Shown one piece after another: positions 25,073-34,122 of a DNA stretch of 64,000 bases. The position numbers were made by a program, and so were the translations under genes. Numbering within the stretch: the stretch's first letter is position 1; each line of letters opens with the position of its first letter. The notes under the pieces were generated by a model, which saw only the letters and a list, made by a program, of their open reading frames with translations, was not told the DNA's origin and searched no databases. Origin of the DNA: Comamonadaceae bacterium OS-1 (GTDB lineage Bacteria > Pseudomonadota > Gammaproteobacteria > Burkholderiales > Burkholderiaceae_C); NCBI GenBank assembly GCA_027923965.1, contig AP026969.1, positions 4,154,001 to 4,218,000 on the forward strand, given 5' to 3'.

Positions 25073-26104
25073 ATGCGCCTTGCAGCACTTCTGGGCACCG
25101 AGTTGCCCCTCATCCAAGCCCCCATGGCCGGGGTCCAGGGCAGCGCGCTCGCGGTGGCCGTGAGCAACGCGGGCGGCCTGGGTTCCCTGCCCGCCGCCAT
25201 GCTGGGGCTGGAGGTTTTGCAGGCTGAGCTGACGCGCATCCAGGCGCAGACCACGCAGCCCTACAACGTCAACTTTTTCTGCCATACCCCGCCGCCACCC
25301 ACCGATGACACGCCCTGGCGCGCAGCGCTGGCACCGTACTACCGGGAGATGGGGCTGGACCTGGCCAGCATCGTCCCCGGCCCGGGCCGTGCGCCGTTCA
25401 GTGCCGAAGCGGCCCACTTGCTGCGCGCCTTCAGGCCGCCGGTGGTGAGCTTCCATTTCGGCCTGCCCAGCCCCGCGCTGCTGGAGGTGGTGCGCAGCTG
25501 GGGGGCCAAGGTGCTGTCTTCGGCCACCACGGTGGACGAAGCGCTGTGGCTGCAGGCGCAAGGGGTGGATGCCATCATTGCCCAGGGCCTGGAGGCGGGC
25601 GGGCACCGCGGGCATTTTTTATCGGACGACCTGACCCGACAAATGGGCACCTTTGCCCTGCTGCCGCAGATCGTGCGGGCGGTGGACGTACCCGTCATCG
25701 CTGCCGGGGGCATTGCCGATGCGCAGGGTGTGGCCGCCGCCATGGCTCTGGGCGCAGCGGGGGCACAGGTCGGCACCGCCTACCTGCTGTGCCCCGAGGC
25801 CACCACCAGCGCCATGCACCGGGCCGCGCTGCAAAGCGAGGCGGCACGGCACACGGCCTTGACCAATGTGTTCACCGGGCGGCCCGCGCGCGGCATCGTG
25901 AACCGGGTGATGCGTGAGCAGGGGCCTATCAGCGCCGCAGCCCCGGCCTTCCCGATGGCCACCGCCGCCATGGCCCCGCTGCGGGCGGCGGCAGAGCGCT
26001 TGGGGCAAGGAGACTTCTCGCCGCTGTGGTCGGGGCAGAACGCCAGCGGCTGCCAGGCCCTGCCTGCGGCGGAGCTCACGCGGCGGCTCGCCCAGGGTTT
26101 TTAA
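25073..26104 (+). CDS. Nitronate monooxygenase
   Basis: This FMN-dependent TIM-barrel enzyme oxidises alkyl nitronates, including the toxin propionate-3-nitronate. The 343-residue protein shows IQAPMAGVQGSALAVAVSNAGGLGSLPA at the start, VVSFHFGLPS, the QGLEAGGHRGHF motif with the family His, and PVIAAGGIADAQGVAAAMALGA for the FMN phosphate. It diverges from bufA1 across a 131-base promoter region. The next gene is 173 bases downstream. I see no clear terminator after it. Confidence 0.92.
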   Translation: MRLAALLGTELPLIQAPMAGVQGSALAVAVSNAGGLGSLPAAMLGLEVLQAELTRIQAQTTQPYNVNFFCHTPPPPTDDTPWRAALAPYYREMGLDLASIVPGPGRAPFSAEAAHLLRAFRPPVVSFHFGLPSPALLEVVRSWGAKVLSSATTVDEALWLQAQGVDAIIAQGLEAGGHRGHFLSDDLTRQMGTFALLPQIVRAVDVPVIAAGGIADAQGVAAAMALGAAGAQVGTAYLLCPEATTSAMHRAALQSEAARHTALTNVFTGRPARGIVNRVMREQGPISAAAPAFPMATAAMAPLRAAAERLGQGDFSPLWSGQNASGCQALPAAELTRRLAQGF

Positions 26105-26195
26105 GCCCATTTCGTTACATAAAGAAACACATGTAGCGGAGTTACACGTAGTTACCGAGGGCATCTACCAATGCCATGCCGTGGGTTGTAAAGAC

Positions 26196-26213
26196 AATGT
26201 AACCGCTTACATT
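26196..26213 (+). promoter_or_regulatory. LacI-family operator upstream of the GH3 gene
   Basis: AATGTAACCGCTTACATT has perfect 7 bp arms around a central CCGC. It fits the LacI/GalR consensus TGTAANCGNTTACA. It lies 65 bases before the glucosidase start and is a plausible site for the LacI regulator encoded downstream at 30172. Confidence 0.75.
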
Positions 26214-26277
26214 GCATGGATGAGAGGCCGAAACCGCCCCATCCATGCCCGTTGTTTCACACCCCACCGGAGACACC

Positions 26278-29200
26278 ATGCAACACCTCTTATCCACCCA
26301 CCGGCGCAGAGGCCTGGCGGCGCTGTGCAGTGCAGCCTTGCTCGCAGGCTGCGGCGGCGGGTCCAACCCGGCAGCACTCACCGACCTGCAAGCCAAGGCG
26401 GCCGTGAGCACCACCCTGCCCCAGTATTCCGACTGGCCGCATATCACCAGCGAGCTGCCCAGCAGCCCCGCGCTGGAAGCCCGCATCAAGGCCATCGTGG
26501 ACGGCATGACGCTGGCGGAAAAAGTGGGGCAAATGACGCAGCCCGAAATCAAGAGCATCACGCCCGACCAGGTGCGCCAGTTCTACATCGGCTCGGTGCT
26601 CAACGGCGGCGGCTCCTGGCCGCAGAACAACAAGCACGCACTCTCCAGCGACTGGGTCAAGCTGGCCGATGCCTACTGGATGGCCTCGATGGCCACCGAC
26701 TCCAAGGTGAAGATACCGGTGATCTGGGGCACCGACGCAGTCCACGGCCACGGCAATGTGTATGGCGCCACGCTGTTCCCGCACAACATCGGCCTGGGTG
26801 CCGCCAACGACCCGGCGCTGGTGCGGCGCATCGGCCAGGCGGTGGCCACGCAGGTGGCCTCCACCGGCATCGACTGGAGCTTTGCGCCCACGCTGGCGGT
26901 GGTGCGCGACGACCGCTGGGGCCGCACCTACGAGGGCTATTCCGAAGACCCGCTGATCGTGAACAAATACGGCTACGAGATGATCAAGGGCCTGCAGGGC
27001 GACCTCACCAAGCCCACCAACGTGATCGCCACCGCCAAGCACTTCATGGGCGACGGCGGCACCGACCAGGGCAAGGACCAGGGCGTGAACATGTCCAGCA
27101 AGAGCGAGATGGTCAACATCCACGGCCAGGGCTACTACTCGGCGCTGGGCGCGGGCGCGCAGACCGTGATGGCCTCCTTCAACAGCTGGACCAACGAGAG
27201 CCTGGGCATCACCGTGGGCAAGATGCATGGCAGCAAGGAAATGCTAACCGACGTGCTCAAGACCAAGATCGGCTTTGACGGCTTTGTGATTGGCGACTGG
27301 AACGGCCACGGCCAGGTGCCCGGCTGCAGCGATGCCAGTTGCGCCCAGGCCATCAACGCCGGTGTCGACATGATCATGGTGCCCGACCAATGGCAGGGCT
27401 TCATCGCCAATACCATCACCCAGGTGCAAAACGGCACCATCCCCATGGCCCGTATCGACGATGCCGTGACCCGCATCCTGCGGGTCAAGATGCGCGCGGG
27501 CATCTTCACCGCCAAGCGCCCGCTGGAGCGCCTGAATGCAGGCGATGCCGCCCAGTTGCAACACCGGGTACTGGCCCGGGAGGCGGTGCGCAAATCCCTG
27601 GTGCTGCTGAAGAACAACAACAACCTGCTGCCCCTGGTGCGTGGCCAAAAGGTGCTGGTGGTGGGTAAATCGGCCGACAACCTGTCGAACCAGACCGGTG
27701 GCTGGTCGCTCACCTGGCAAGGCACCTCCAACACCAACGCCGACTTCCCCAACGCCGACAGCATTCTGGCGGGCATCCAGGCCGCCACCGGTGCCGCCAA
27801 CGTCACCTACAGCGCCACCGGTGCGGGCATCAACGTGGCCGACTACAAGGCGGTGATCGCCGTGATCGGCGAAACACCGTATGCCGAAGGTGTAGGCGAC
27901 ATCGGCAAAACCGGCACGCTGGAGCATGCCCGCCGCTACCCCGAAGACCTGGCCGTGCTGAATGCCGTGAGCGGCAAGGGCGTGCCCGTGGTCACCGTGC
28001 TGGTGACAGGCCGCCCGGTGCTGGTGAACAAGGAAATCAACCGCTCGGATGCATTCGTGGTGGCCTGGCTGCCCGGCACCGAGGGCAAGGGCGTGGGCGA
28101 TGTGCTCTACCGCACCTACAACAACAAGGTCAACTTCGACACGGTGGGCAAGCTGTCTTTCTCGTGGCCCAAGTCGGGCTGCCAGACCCCGCTGAACGTG
28201 GGCGATGCGGCCTACGACCCGCTGTTTGCCTACGGCTACGGCATGCGCTACGCCGACCAGAAAACCCTGGCCAAGCTGGACGAGACCGTGCCCACCCTGG
28301 GCTGCGGGCAAACCGCCGGTGGCGGCACCACCGCAGTCGACCTGGAAATCTTCAACTCCACCGACAAGGCCCCGTTTGCGCTGGCCATCGGCTCGCCAGA
28401 GAACTGGGGCGGCACCCCGCTGGGCTCGGACCTGAACGCGGTCATCTCCCAAGCCACCATCAAGGCCGAAACCACCCAGGTCAACGTGCAGCAAGATGGC
28501 AAAAAGCTCACCTGGACCGGCACCGGCCAGTTCTATTCCCAGCAGCCCGGTACCAGCGACCAGCAGAGCTACCTGAACTCGGACGCGGCGCTGGTGTTTG
28601 ACACCATCGTGCACCAGCTGCCCGAGGGCCTGGTCAAGGTGCGCATCGACTGCAGCTACCCCTGCATCGGCGAAGTGGATGGCACCACGCTGTTCAGCAC
28701 CCTGGGCCTGAACACCAAGCGCACGGTGAAGCTGCCGCTGAGCTGCTTTGCCGCCAAGGGCACCGACTTTGCCAGCATCAACACACCGTTCCTGCTGTAC
28801 ACCGAAAAAGCCTTCAGCGCCTCGTTTGCCCACATCCGCTGGGTGCCGGGTGCCGCCAAAGATGCCGACGCGGTGGCCTGCAGCACCCTGGTGCCGCCCG
28901 ACGTGGCCCTGCCCACCCCCCAACCCGGCCCCACCTACACCGTGTTCAACAACGGCGTGGTGTCTGACGGCTTCAAGGCCAACACCTACTCCACCAACAA
29001 TGTGCACACCAGCTTCAGCGTGCTGCCCACCGGGGAGCTGGCGCTGAACTTTGCCGCCGACGGGGGCGATGGCCTGCTGTTCTTCAACGACAGCGGCCCC
29101 ATCAACCTGGGTAACTTCACCGGCGGCAAGCTGCAGTTCGACATCAATGTGGGCAGCTACGGCAGCAACACCGGCGGCCTGGTGGTGAAGATGGAAAGCG

Positions 29201-29412
29201 CAGGCACCAACTGCAACACCGGCGACGTGCTGTTTGGCCGCCCCACCGCGGGTGGCTGGCAGCCGGTGAGCATCAACATGGCCACCATCACCGCCGCCCA
29301 GTCGGCCTGCTTTGACCTGCGCCGCACCAACGTGCCGTTTGCCATCTTCCCCAAATGGGGTGACCAGCAGGGCGTGCAGTTCCAGGTGCGCAACGTCCGA
29401 TTCGTCCAATAA
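26278..29412 (+). CDS. GH3 exo-beta-glucosidase lipoprotein (ExoP-like)
   Basis: This 1044-residue protein is predicted to release glucose from beta-glucans or cello-oligosaccharides. It has a lipoprotein signal with Cys25 in LLAGC. The GH3 N-terminal barrel contains TDAVHGHGNVYGATLFPHNIG, RTYEGYSEDP and KHFMGDGGT, and the nucleophile is Asp340 in FVIGDWNGHGQ. The second GH3 sandwich domain follows (ETPYAEGVGD, LPGTEGKGVGDVLY, FSWPKSG). The last 350 residues are a carbohydrate-binding-like extension as in marine ExoP enzymes. GGAGA precedes the ATG. A LacI operator lies upstream and a PEP-CTERM gene follows 18 bases after the stop. Confidence 0.92.
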   Translation: MQHLLSTHRRRGLAALCSAALLAGCGGGSNPAALTDLQAKAAVSTTLPQYSDWPHITSELPSSPALEARIKAIVDGMTLAEKVGQMTQPEIKSITPDQVRQFYIGSVLNGGGSWPQNNKHALSSDWVKLADAYWMASMATDSKVKIPVIWGTDAVHGHGNVYGATLFPHNIGLGAANDPALVRRIGQAVATQVASTGIDWSFAPTLAVVRDDRWGRTYEGYSEDPLIVNKYGYEMIKGLQGDLTKPTNVIATAKHFMGDGGTDQGKDQGVNMSSKSEMVNIHGQGYYSALGAGAQTVMASFNSWTNESLGITVGKMHGSKEMLTDVLKTKIGFDGFVIGDWNGHGQVPGCSDASCAQAINAGVDMIMVPDQWQGFIANTITQVQNGTIPMARIDDAVTRILRVKMRAGIFTAKRPLERLNAGDAAQLQHRVLAREAVRKSLVLLKNNNNLLPLVRGQKVLVVGKSADNLSNQTGGWSLTWQGTSNTNADFPNADSILAGIQAATGAANVTYSATGAGINVADYKAVIAVIGETPYAEGVGDIGKTGTLEHARRYPEDLAVLNAVSGKGVPVVTVLVTGRPVLVNKEINRSDAFVVAWLPGTEGKGVGDVLYRTYNNKVNFDTVGKLSFSWPKSGCQTPLNVGDAAYDPLFAYGYGMRYADQKTLAKLDETVPTLGCGQTAGGGTTAVDLEIFNSTDKAPFALAIGSPENWGGTPLGSDLNAVISQATIKAETTQVNVQQDGKKLTWTGTGQFYSQQPGTSDQQSYLNSDAALVFDTIVHQLPEGLVKVRIDCSYPCIGEVDGTTLFSTLGLNTKRTVKLPLSCFAAKGTDFASINTPFLLYTEKAFSASFAHIRWVPGAAKDADAVACSTLVPPDVALPTPQPGPTYTVFNNGVVSDGFKANTYSTNNVHTSFSVLPTGELALNFAADGGDGLLFFNDSGPINLGNFTGGKLQFDINVGSYGSNTGGLVVKMESAGTNCNTGDVLFGRPTAGGWQPVSINMATITAAQSACFDLRRTNVPFAIFPKWGDQQGVQFQVRNVRFVQ

Positions 29413-29430
29413 ACCCCCAAGGGAACACAC

Positions 29431-30099
29431 ATGTTCAAAACCCAACTCCTCGCCGCCACCCTGCTCGCCTGCGGCCTGGCCACCTCGGCCCAGGCCTCGC
29501 TGATCACCTTCACCGGCGGCACCGTCACCCAAAACAGCGGCTCCACCGGCGTGACCAACAACGCCATCAACTGGGACGATGTCCAGAGCTACCAGGAGGC
29601 AGGCTTTCTCTTCACCTTCATCGGCACCGACTCGGCTTTTTCCAGCAACGTGGGCGACTTCTACGAGATCGGCAACGATGTGCTGCAAGGCCACTGGGCC
29701 ACTGGCAACTTTGGCTACCTGACGCAGATCCGCCTGACCCGCGCCGATGGCGGGGCCTTCAGCCTGGGTGGCTTCGACATCGTCGCCAACACCGACACCG
29801 GCGGCGGCCCGGCATCGGGCAATGAGCAGGTTTTTGTGCACGCCTCGGCCGACGGCAGCAGCGACGACTTCGCACAGTTGCTGCCCAGCAAGGACACCGG
29901 CTTCCCCACCACGCCCTTTGTGCTGGGCAATCCGTTCAGCAATGTGCGGGCCATCTGGTTCGACGTGACCGGTGCGTCCGACAGCTTCGGCATCGACAAC
30001 CTGTCCGCCAGCGCCAACAGCGTGCCCGAGCCCGGCTCGCTGGCCCTGCTGGGCGTGGGGGCCTTCGGGCTGTGGGCGACACGGCGGCGGGCCCGCTGA
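29431..30099 (+). CDS. PEP-CTERM sorted exported protein
   Basis: This 222-residue protein has a Sec signal ending SAQASL (about residue 23). Its C-terminus is a classical PEP-CTERM tripartite tail: VPEPGSLALLG, a hydrophobic span and a basic end (RRRAR), about residues 198-222. Such tails are cut by exosortase during export to the cell surface or extracellular polymer. The middle is Gly/Asp/Ser-rich with beta-strand character and no recognised domain. AAGGGAA precedes the ATG. It probably shares the GH3 transcript and is regulated with it. Confidence 0.88.
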   Translation: MFKTQLLAATLLACGLATSAQASLITFTGGTVTQNSGSTGVTNNAINWDDVQSYQEAGFLFTFIGTDSAFSSNVGDFYEIGNDVLQGHWATGNFGYLTQIRLTRADGGAFSLGGFDIVANTDTGGGPASGNEQVFVHASADGSSDDFAQLLPSKDTGFPTTPFVLGNPFSNVRAIWFDVTGASDSFGIDNLSASANSVPEPGSLALLGVGAFGLWATRRRAR

Positions 30100-30103
30100 A
30101 CCG

Positions 30104-30174
30104 CATGGGGCGGGCGGTAAGATCAGGCGACGGGGGTATTTGAACCCCCAGCCACCTGAACCGCCCACCCCATG
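30104..30174 (+). promoter_or_regulatory. 71 bp near-perfect palindrome covering the lacI start codon
   Basis: The outer arms CATGGGGCGGGCGGT (30104-30118) and ACCGCCCACCCCATG (30160-30174) pair at 14 of 15 positions. Inside are CAGG/CCTG and GGGGGT/ACCCCC. The right arm ends in the ATG of the LacI gene, so the RNA hairpin would hide the start codon. Confidence 0.8.
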
Positions 30175-31179
30175 TCCACCATCCACACCGTCGCCGCCCT
30201 GGCCGGTGTCTCCAGTGCCACCGTCTCCCGGGTCATGAACGACCCGCACAAAGTGCGCGAAGCCACCCGCCTGAAGGTGGAGGCCGCCATGCGCGAGCTG
30301 GACTTCTCGCGCAACAGCTTTGCCGCCTCGCTGGCCTCCCGCCGCTCGGAATGCGTGGGGCTGGTGGTGCCGCATTTGTCCGGGGCGTTTTTTGCGCCGC
30401 TGGTCAACGAAGTGGAAGAAGCGGTCAGCGCCGTGGGCAGCTACCTCATCGTCACCTGCGGCAAGAACAGCGTGGACGAGGTGGCAAACGGTTTGCAGTT
30501 TCTGCGGCAGCGGCGCTGCGATGCCATCATCCTGTACCCCGGCCAGTTGTCCGACCAGGCGCTGGCCGAGATGCTGCGGCACAACCCGCACATGGTGGTC
30601 ATCCACCGCACCGTACCGGGCTTTGAGGCCCGCTGCGTGCAACTCGACAACCGCACCGGCGGCCAGTTGGCGGCCGAGTACCTGCTGCGTTGCGGCCACC
30701 GCGACATCGGGGTGATTGCCGGGCCGCGCACCAACCCCGAAAGCACACAGCGCCTGGAAGCTTTTCGCAACACCTTGCAAGCCGCCGGGCACCCGCTACC
30801 GCCGGAACGGGTGAGCGAGGGCGACTTCCACTTTGCATCGGGTAGCACCTGCATGGCCGAACTGCGGGCCCGCCAACCGGGCCTGAGTGCGGTGTTCTGC
30901 CTGAACGACCAGATGGCTTTTGGCGCGCTGAATGACTGCCGGGCTGCCGGTATCGCGGTGCCCACCGGGCTGTCGCTGATCGGCTTTGACGACGTGGAAT
31001 ACGCCGACCTGATCCACCCGCGCCTGACCACGGTGCGCCACCCCGTCGCAGAGTTGGCCCGCACCGCCGCCCAACTGGCCTTGCGCCTGGCCGCCGGGGA
31101 AGAGCTGACCGAACCCCAGCGCCTGCTGGAGCCCACGCTGGTAGTGCGCGATTCGGTGCAGACCCTGCCCAGTACCTAG
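30172..31179 (+). CDS. LacI-family transcriptional regulator
   Basis: This 335-residue regulator has the LacI helix-turn-helix and hinge helix (IHTVAALAGVSSATVSRVMNDP, then SFAASLASRRS) and a periplasmic-binding-like sensor domain (GLVVPHLSGAFFAPLVNEVE, LIGFDDVEYADLIHPRLTTVRHP). It follows the GH3 and PEP-CTERM genes, and a perfect LacI operator lies before the GH3 gene, so it probably controls that unit in response to a sugar. The ATG lies in a strong palindrome. The start is secure because LacI proteins begin two or three residues before I-x-x-V-A. It ends in a 4-base convergent overlap with the phospholipase gene. Confidence 0.93.
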   Translation: MSTIHTVAALAGVSSATVSRVMNDPHKVREATRLKVEAAMRELDFSRNSFAASLASRRSECVGLVVPHLSGAFFAPLVNEVEEAVSAVGSYLIVTCGKNSVDEVANGLQFLRQRRCDAIILYPGQLSDQALAEMLRHNPHMVVIHRTVPGFEARCVQLDNRTGGQLAAEYLLRCGHRDIGVIAGPRTNPESTQRLEAFRNTLQAAGHPLPPERVSEGDFHFASGSTCMAELRARQPGLSAVFCLNDQMAFGALNDCRAAGIAVPTGLSLIGFDDVEYADLIHPRLTTVRHPVAELARTAAQLALRLAAGEELTEPQRLLEPTLVVRDSVQTLPST

Positions 31180-32354
31180 TGGCCCTCGGGCTTGGTCAAG
31201 TCCAGCACGTTCACGCCCGCTGGGGGGCGGTGGCGGTTGAGCCAGCGTGGGTCGGCCAGGCTGCGCTCCACGTCGGCGCGCCCGGCCGCCCAGTGCTCGC
31301 GCACCGTGGCCCGCGAGAACTCGTAGTCTTTGGACTGGGTTTCAAAGTGCTTGCTGCGGTGGATGAGGTGCACGATGGTCACGGCAGAGGCCGATCCGGC
31401 GTTCAGCAGTTTCTTGAGATCCGGGTCGTTGGCAAACTCGGGCGGCAGCTTGGCGGCCAGCTTTTGCGCCGCGTTGGAGAGCTTTTGCTGCGCAGCCACC
31501 TGGTCGGTGTTGAAGCGGGTACGGCTGGCAAACTGGATGTCCTTGCCCCGCTCGGCCACCTCGCTCAGGTTGCGCGGCATGTGGCCCCGGGCACTGAACA
31601 AATCCACCTGGAACACCAGCATGTCTTCGGCCGCAGGCTGGTCGATCACGTACTGCAGCGGCGTGTTGGACACCAGCCCGCCGTCCCAGTAAAACTCGCC
31701 ATCCACCTCCACCGGCGAAAAGCCCGGCGGCAGCGCGCCGCTGGCCATGATGTGCTGCGGCCCCAGCGGTTGGGTGTGCTGCCGGTCGGCCGAATCAAAG
31801 TAGGCAAAGTTGCCGCTGGTCACGTTGACCGCGCCCACCGACAGCCGCACATTGCCGTCCGGGCAGTTGCGGTTGATGCGGTCAAAGTCCACCAGCTTCT
31901 GCAACGTGGCGCGCAGCGGCTCGGTGTCGTAAATACCCAAAGCCGCCAGCGTGCCCTGGGGCTGGTACTGGGCCGCCGGTACGCGCGGCTTGAAGAAGCC
32001 CGGTACGCCCAAGAGCGACACCATGGCCGCGCTGGATTCGTTGAAAAACTCGCGCGCCTGGATGCCCCATTCGGCAGGCGGTGCGGGGGCCACCAGGTGC
32101 GACGACACGCCCTCCCAAAACTCCTTCAGCCGCGGCACCCGCAGCGGCTGGGGGTTGCCCGCGATGATGGCGGCGTTGATGGCACCGATGGACACGCCCG
32201 CCACCCATTCGGGGCAAATGCCGTTTTCTTCCAGCGCCTCATACACGCCCGCCTGGTAGGCGCCCAGCGCGCCCCCGCCTTGCAGCACCAGCGTACATTG
32301 CTCGTGGTGCGGGCCGGGCAAGGCCTTTTTGGACGCAGAAGAGGGAGAAGCCAC
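31176..32354 (-). CDS. Patatin-like phospholipase (DUF3734 C-terminus)
   Basis: This 392-residue predicted acyl hydrolase has the patatin elements: glycine-rich LVLQGGGALGAYQAG (oxyanion hole, about 23-37), the nucleophile Ser55 in GVSIGAINA and the catalytic Asp in YWDGGLVSNTP. The C-terminal 130 residues (MPRNLSEVAERGKDIQFASRTR..., DYEFSRATVREHW) fit the DUF3734 extension. I chose the GTG at 32352-32354 because AAAGG lies seven bases upstream; a TTG 28 codons earlier has no site. No signal peptide is evident. Confidence 0.9.
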   Translation of the reverse strand: MASPSSASKKALPGPHHEQCTLVLQGGGALGAYQAGVYEALEENGICPEWVAGVSIGAINAAIIAGNPQPLRVPRLKEFWEGVSSHLVAPAPPAEWGIQAREFFNESSAAMVSLLGVPGFFKPRVPAAQYQPQGTLAALGIYDTEPLRATLQKLVDFDRINRNCPDGNVRLSVGAVNVTSGNFAYFDSADRQHTQPLGPQHIMASGALPPGFSPVEVDGEFYWDGGLVSNTPLQYVIDQPAAEDMLVFQVDLFSARGHMPRNLSEVAERGKDIQFASRTRFNTDQVAAQQKLSNAAQKLAAKLPPEFANDPDLKKLLNAGSASAVTIVHLIHRSKHFETQSKDYEFSRATVREHWAAGRADVERSLADPRWLNRHRPPAGVNVLDLTKPEGH

Positions 32355-32460
32355 GGTAAAACCTTTCAAGACAAAGCCATGTTGCAATGCAGTATAGGGG
32401 GGTGTTTGGCAGGACGGATGTCGGCCCGGCAAAGACAAGTACCGAAAAAATTACTACACA

Positions 32461-32505
32461 ATTGATAGCTTCTTACGCTGGTTCAATAAGCGCTAGAGGC
32501 ACTTT
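32461..32505 (+). repeat. Dispersed ~48 bp palindrome, copy 4
   Basis: The arms read ATTGATAGCTTCTTACGCTG and AATAAGCGCTAGAGGC. The copy abuts the stop codon of rluE (32506-32508). Confidence 0.75.
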
Positions 32506-33045
32506 CTACATAAATTCTGTCCACGCCCCTGGCTGCAAGTCGCCCAGCCGGTACGCGCCAATCTGCACCCGCACCAGCCGCAACGTGGGCAGGCCCACCG
32601 CCGCCGTCATGCGCCGCACCTGGCGGTTGCGTCCCTCGCAGATGCGGATCTCCAGCCAGGCGGTAGGCAGGTGGGCGCGGTAGCGTACCGGCGGCGTGCG
32701 TGGCCACAGGCCCGGCGGCTCATCGATCTGCCGGGCCTCGGCGGGCAGGGTCATGCCGTCGTTGAGCAACACGCCCTGGCGCAGCGCCTGCAGGGCCGCG
32801 TCAGAGGGCATGCCGTCCACCTGCACCTGGTAGGTCTTGAACTGCTTTTCCTGCGGCTGGGTGATGCGCGCATTCAGCACGCCGTCGTCGGTCAGCAGCA
32901 GCAGCCCTTCCGAATCCCGGTCCAGCCGCCCGGCCACGCGCAGGCTGGGGTCGGTGATGAACTGCGCCAGCGTGGGCCGGTCACCGTCGGGGCGGAACTG
33001 GGTGAGTACGTTGAAGGGTTTGTTGAAAAGGATGATTTTGGACAT
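32506..33045 (-). CDS. rluE: 23S rRNA pseudouridine synthase RluE-like
   Basis: This RsuA-family enzyme isomerises a uridine of 23S rRNA (U2457 in E. coli). The 179-residue protein lacks the S4 domain, as RluE does. It has the start IILFNKPFNVLTQF, the catalytic Asp42 in VAGRLDRDSEGLLLLT, and the late CEGRNRQVRRMTAAVGLPTLRLVR. The ATG at 33043-33045 fits the family N-terminus. A dispersed palindrome lies directly after its stop codon. Confidence 0.92.
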   Translation of the reverse strand: MSKIILFNKPFNVLTQFRPDGDRPTLAQFITDPSLRVAGRLDRDSEGLLLLTDDGVLNARITQPQEKQFKTYQVQVDGMPSDAALQALRQGVLLNDGMTLPAEARQIDEPPGLWPRTPPVRYRAHLPTAWLEIRICEGRNRQVRRMTAAVGLPTLRLVRVQIGAYRLGDLQPGAWTEFM

Positions 33046-33190
33046 GGGCACGGAGGGAGAAAACACCCTGATTTTCAACATTTCCGCGTGCCAAGCCCCT
33101 ACCGCGCCCCGATTTTGGTAACAATTGCCTTCCAGGTGGCCCGACCAGCAGATGGCCTTGGCCTGATTAAGACCCGCCCCAGAGTTCACC

Positions 33191-34114
33191 GTGACCCCTC
33201 CTTCCAAAACCCTGTACAACCTGCTGGCCGTGGCAGCGGATGCATCGGATGCCGAGATCCAGGTGGCCTACGAGCAGGCCACCACCCGGCTCCAGCTGCA
33301 AAAAGGCCGGATCAGCGCCGACGACTATGACTTCAAGGTCAAGGTGCTGAACGTGGCCTTCAAAACCCTGTCCGCACCCGCCAGCCGGGCGGCCTACGAT
33401 GCCAAACTGGCCGTGTCGGCACCACCCGCCCCGGCTCCGGCCCTGGCACTCGTGCCCCTGCAGCCCGAGGCCGAAGCGCTGTCGCTGCGGGCGGAGGCCA
33501 TGGCCTTGCGGGCCGACGCGATGACGCTGCGGGCCGATGCCATGGTGATGCGCTCAGGTGCCGCACCGTTCCGGGAAAGCCGCAACTTTGCCGCGGCAGA
33601 CAGCCCGCTGGGCGTGTCCAGCCTGACCCCCATCCTGCGCAAAATCCTGCTGGTGCTGGGCACGCTGTTTGCCATCGCCAGCGTCGTCCAGGTCGTGGCC
33701 CTGGTGGCGGGCAACCGCCAGGCCAGTCTGGCCGCAGCGGCAGCGGCCAAAGCCAGCGAGGCCACCGCCCTGCAGGAGTACTACCAAACCCACGGCGTGC
33801 GCCCCGCCAACCAGGCCGCGCTGGATGCGCTACTGGCCGAAGAGCGCCGCAAAGACACGACCAACCGCACCGCGGAACGCGAGAAAGCCCGGGTCGAACA
33901 AGAAGCCCGCCGGTTCGAAGAAGAGTCCCGCCGCCGAGGTGAGCAGGTGTCGTCCGAACTGCGCATGGCCGAGCTCCAGGCCAAGGAGCAGGCCCGGCGC
34001 GAAGACGAGCGCCGGGAATGGCAGCAAAAGGAAGACGCGCGCGCCAAGGAACAGATGGAGCGCAACCGCATCGAGCGGCAAAAAGCCGAATGGCGTGAAG
34101 TGCTGCGGCGCTGA
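33191..34114 (+). CDS. Membrane-anchored J-like protein without HPD
   Basis: This 307-residue protein starts with a degenerate J-like domain (TLYNLLAVAADASDAEIQVAYEQA... VLNVAFKTLSAPASRAAYDAKL, about 7-73) that lacks the HPD tripeptide needed to stimulate DnaK. Next come a seven-residue repeat (LRAEAMA, LRADAMT, LRADAMV, residues 99-124), a membrane helix (about 149-174) and a long charged coiled coil rich in Glu, Arg and Gln. It starts with GTG at 33191. A true J-domain gene follows eight bases after its stop, so they are co-transcribed. A role as a scaffold or chaperone partner is inference. Confidence 0.75.
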   Translation: MTPPSKTLYNLLAVAADASDAEIQVAYEQATTRLQLQKGRISADDYDFKVKVLNVAFKTLSAPASRAAYDAKLAVSAPPAPAPALALVPLQPEAEALSLRAEAMALRADAMTLRADAMVMRSGAAPFRESRNFAAADSPLGVSSLTPILRKILLVLGTLFAIASVVQVVALVAGNRQASLAAAAAAKASEATALQEYYQTHGVRPANQAALDALLAEERRKDTTNRTAEREKARVEQEARRFEEESRRRGEQVSSELRMAELQAKEQARREDERREWQQKEDARAKEQMERNRIERQKAEWREVLRR

Positions 34115-34122
34115 AAACGGCG

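Noticed and set aside
27244..30792. Very long open frame opposite the GH3 and LacI genes
   Set aside because: High GC keeps the antisense frame open. Its composition is His/Gly/Val-rich and lacks any domain; the plus-strand genes are clear.
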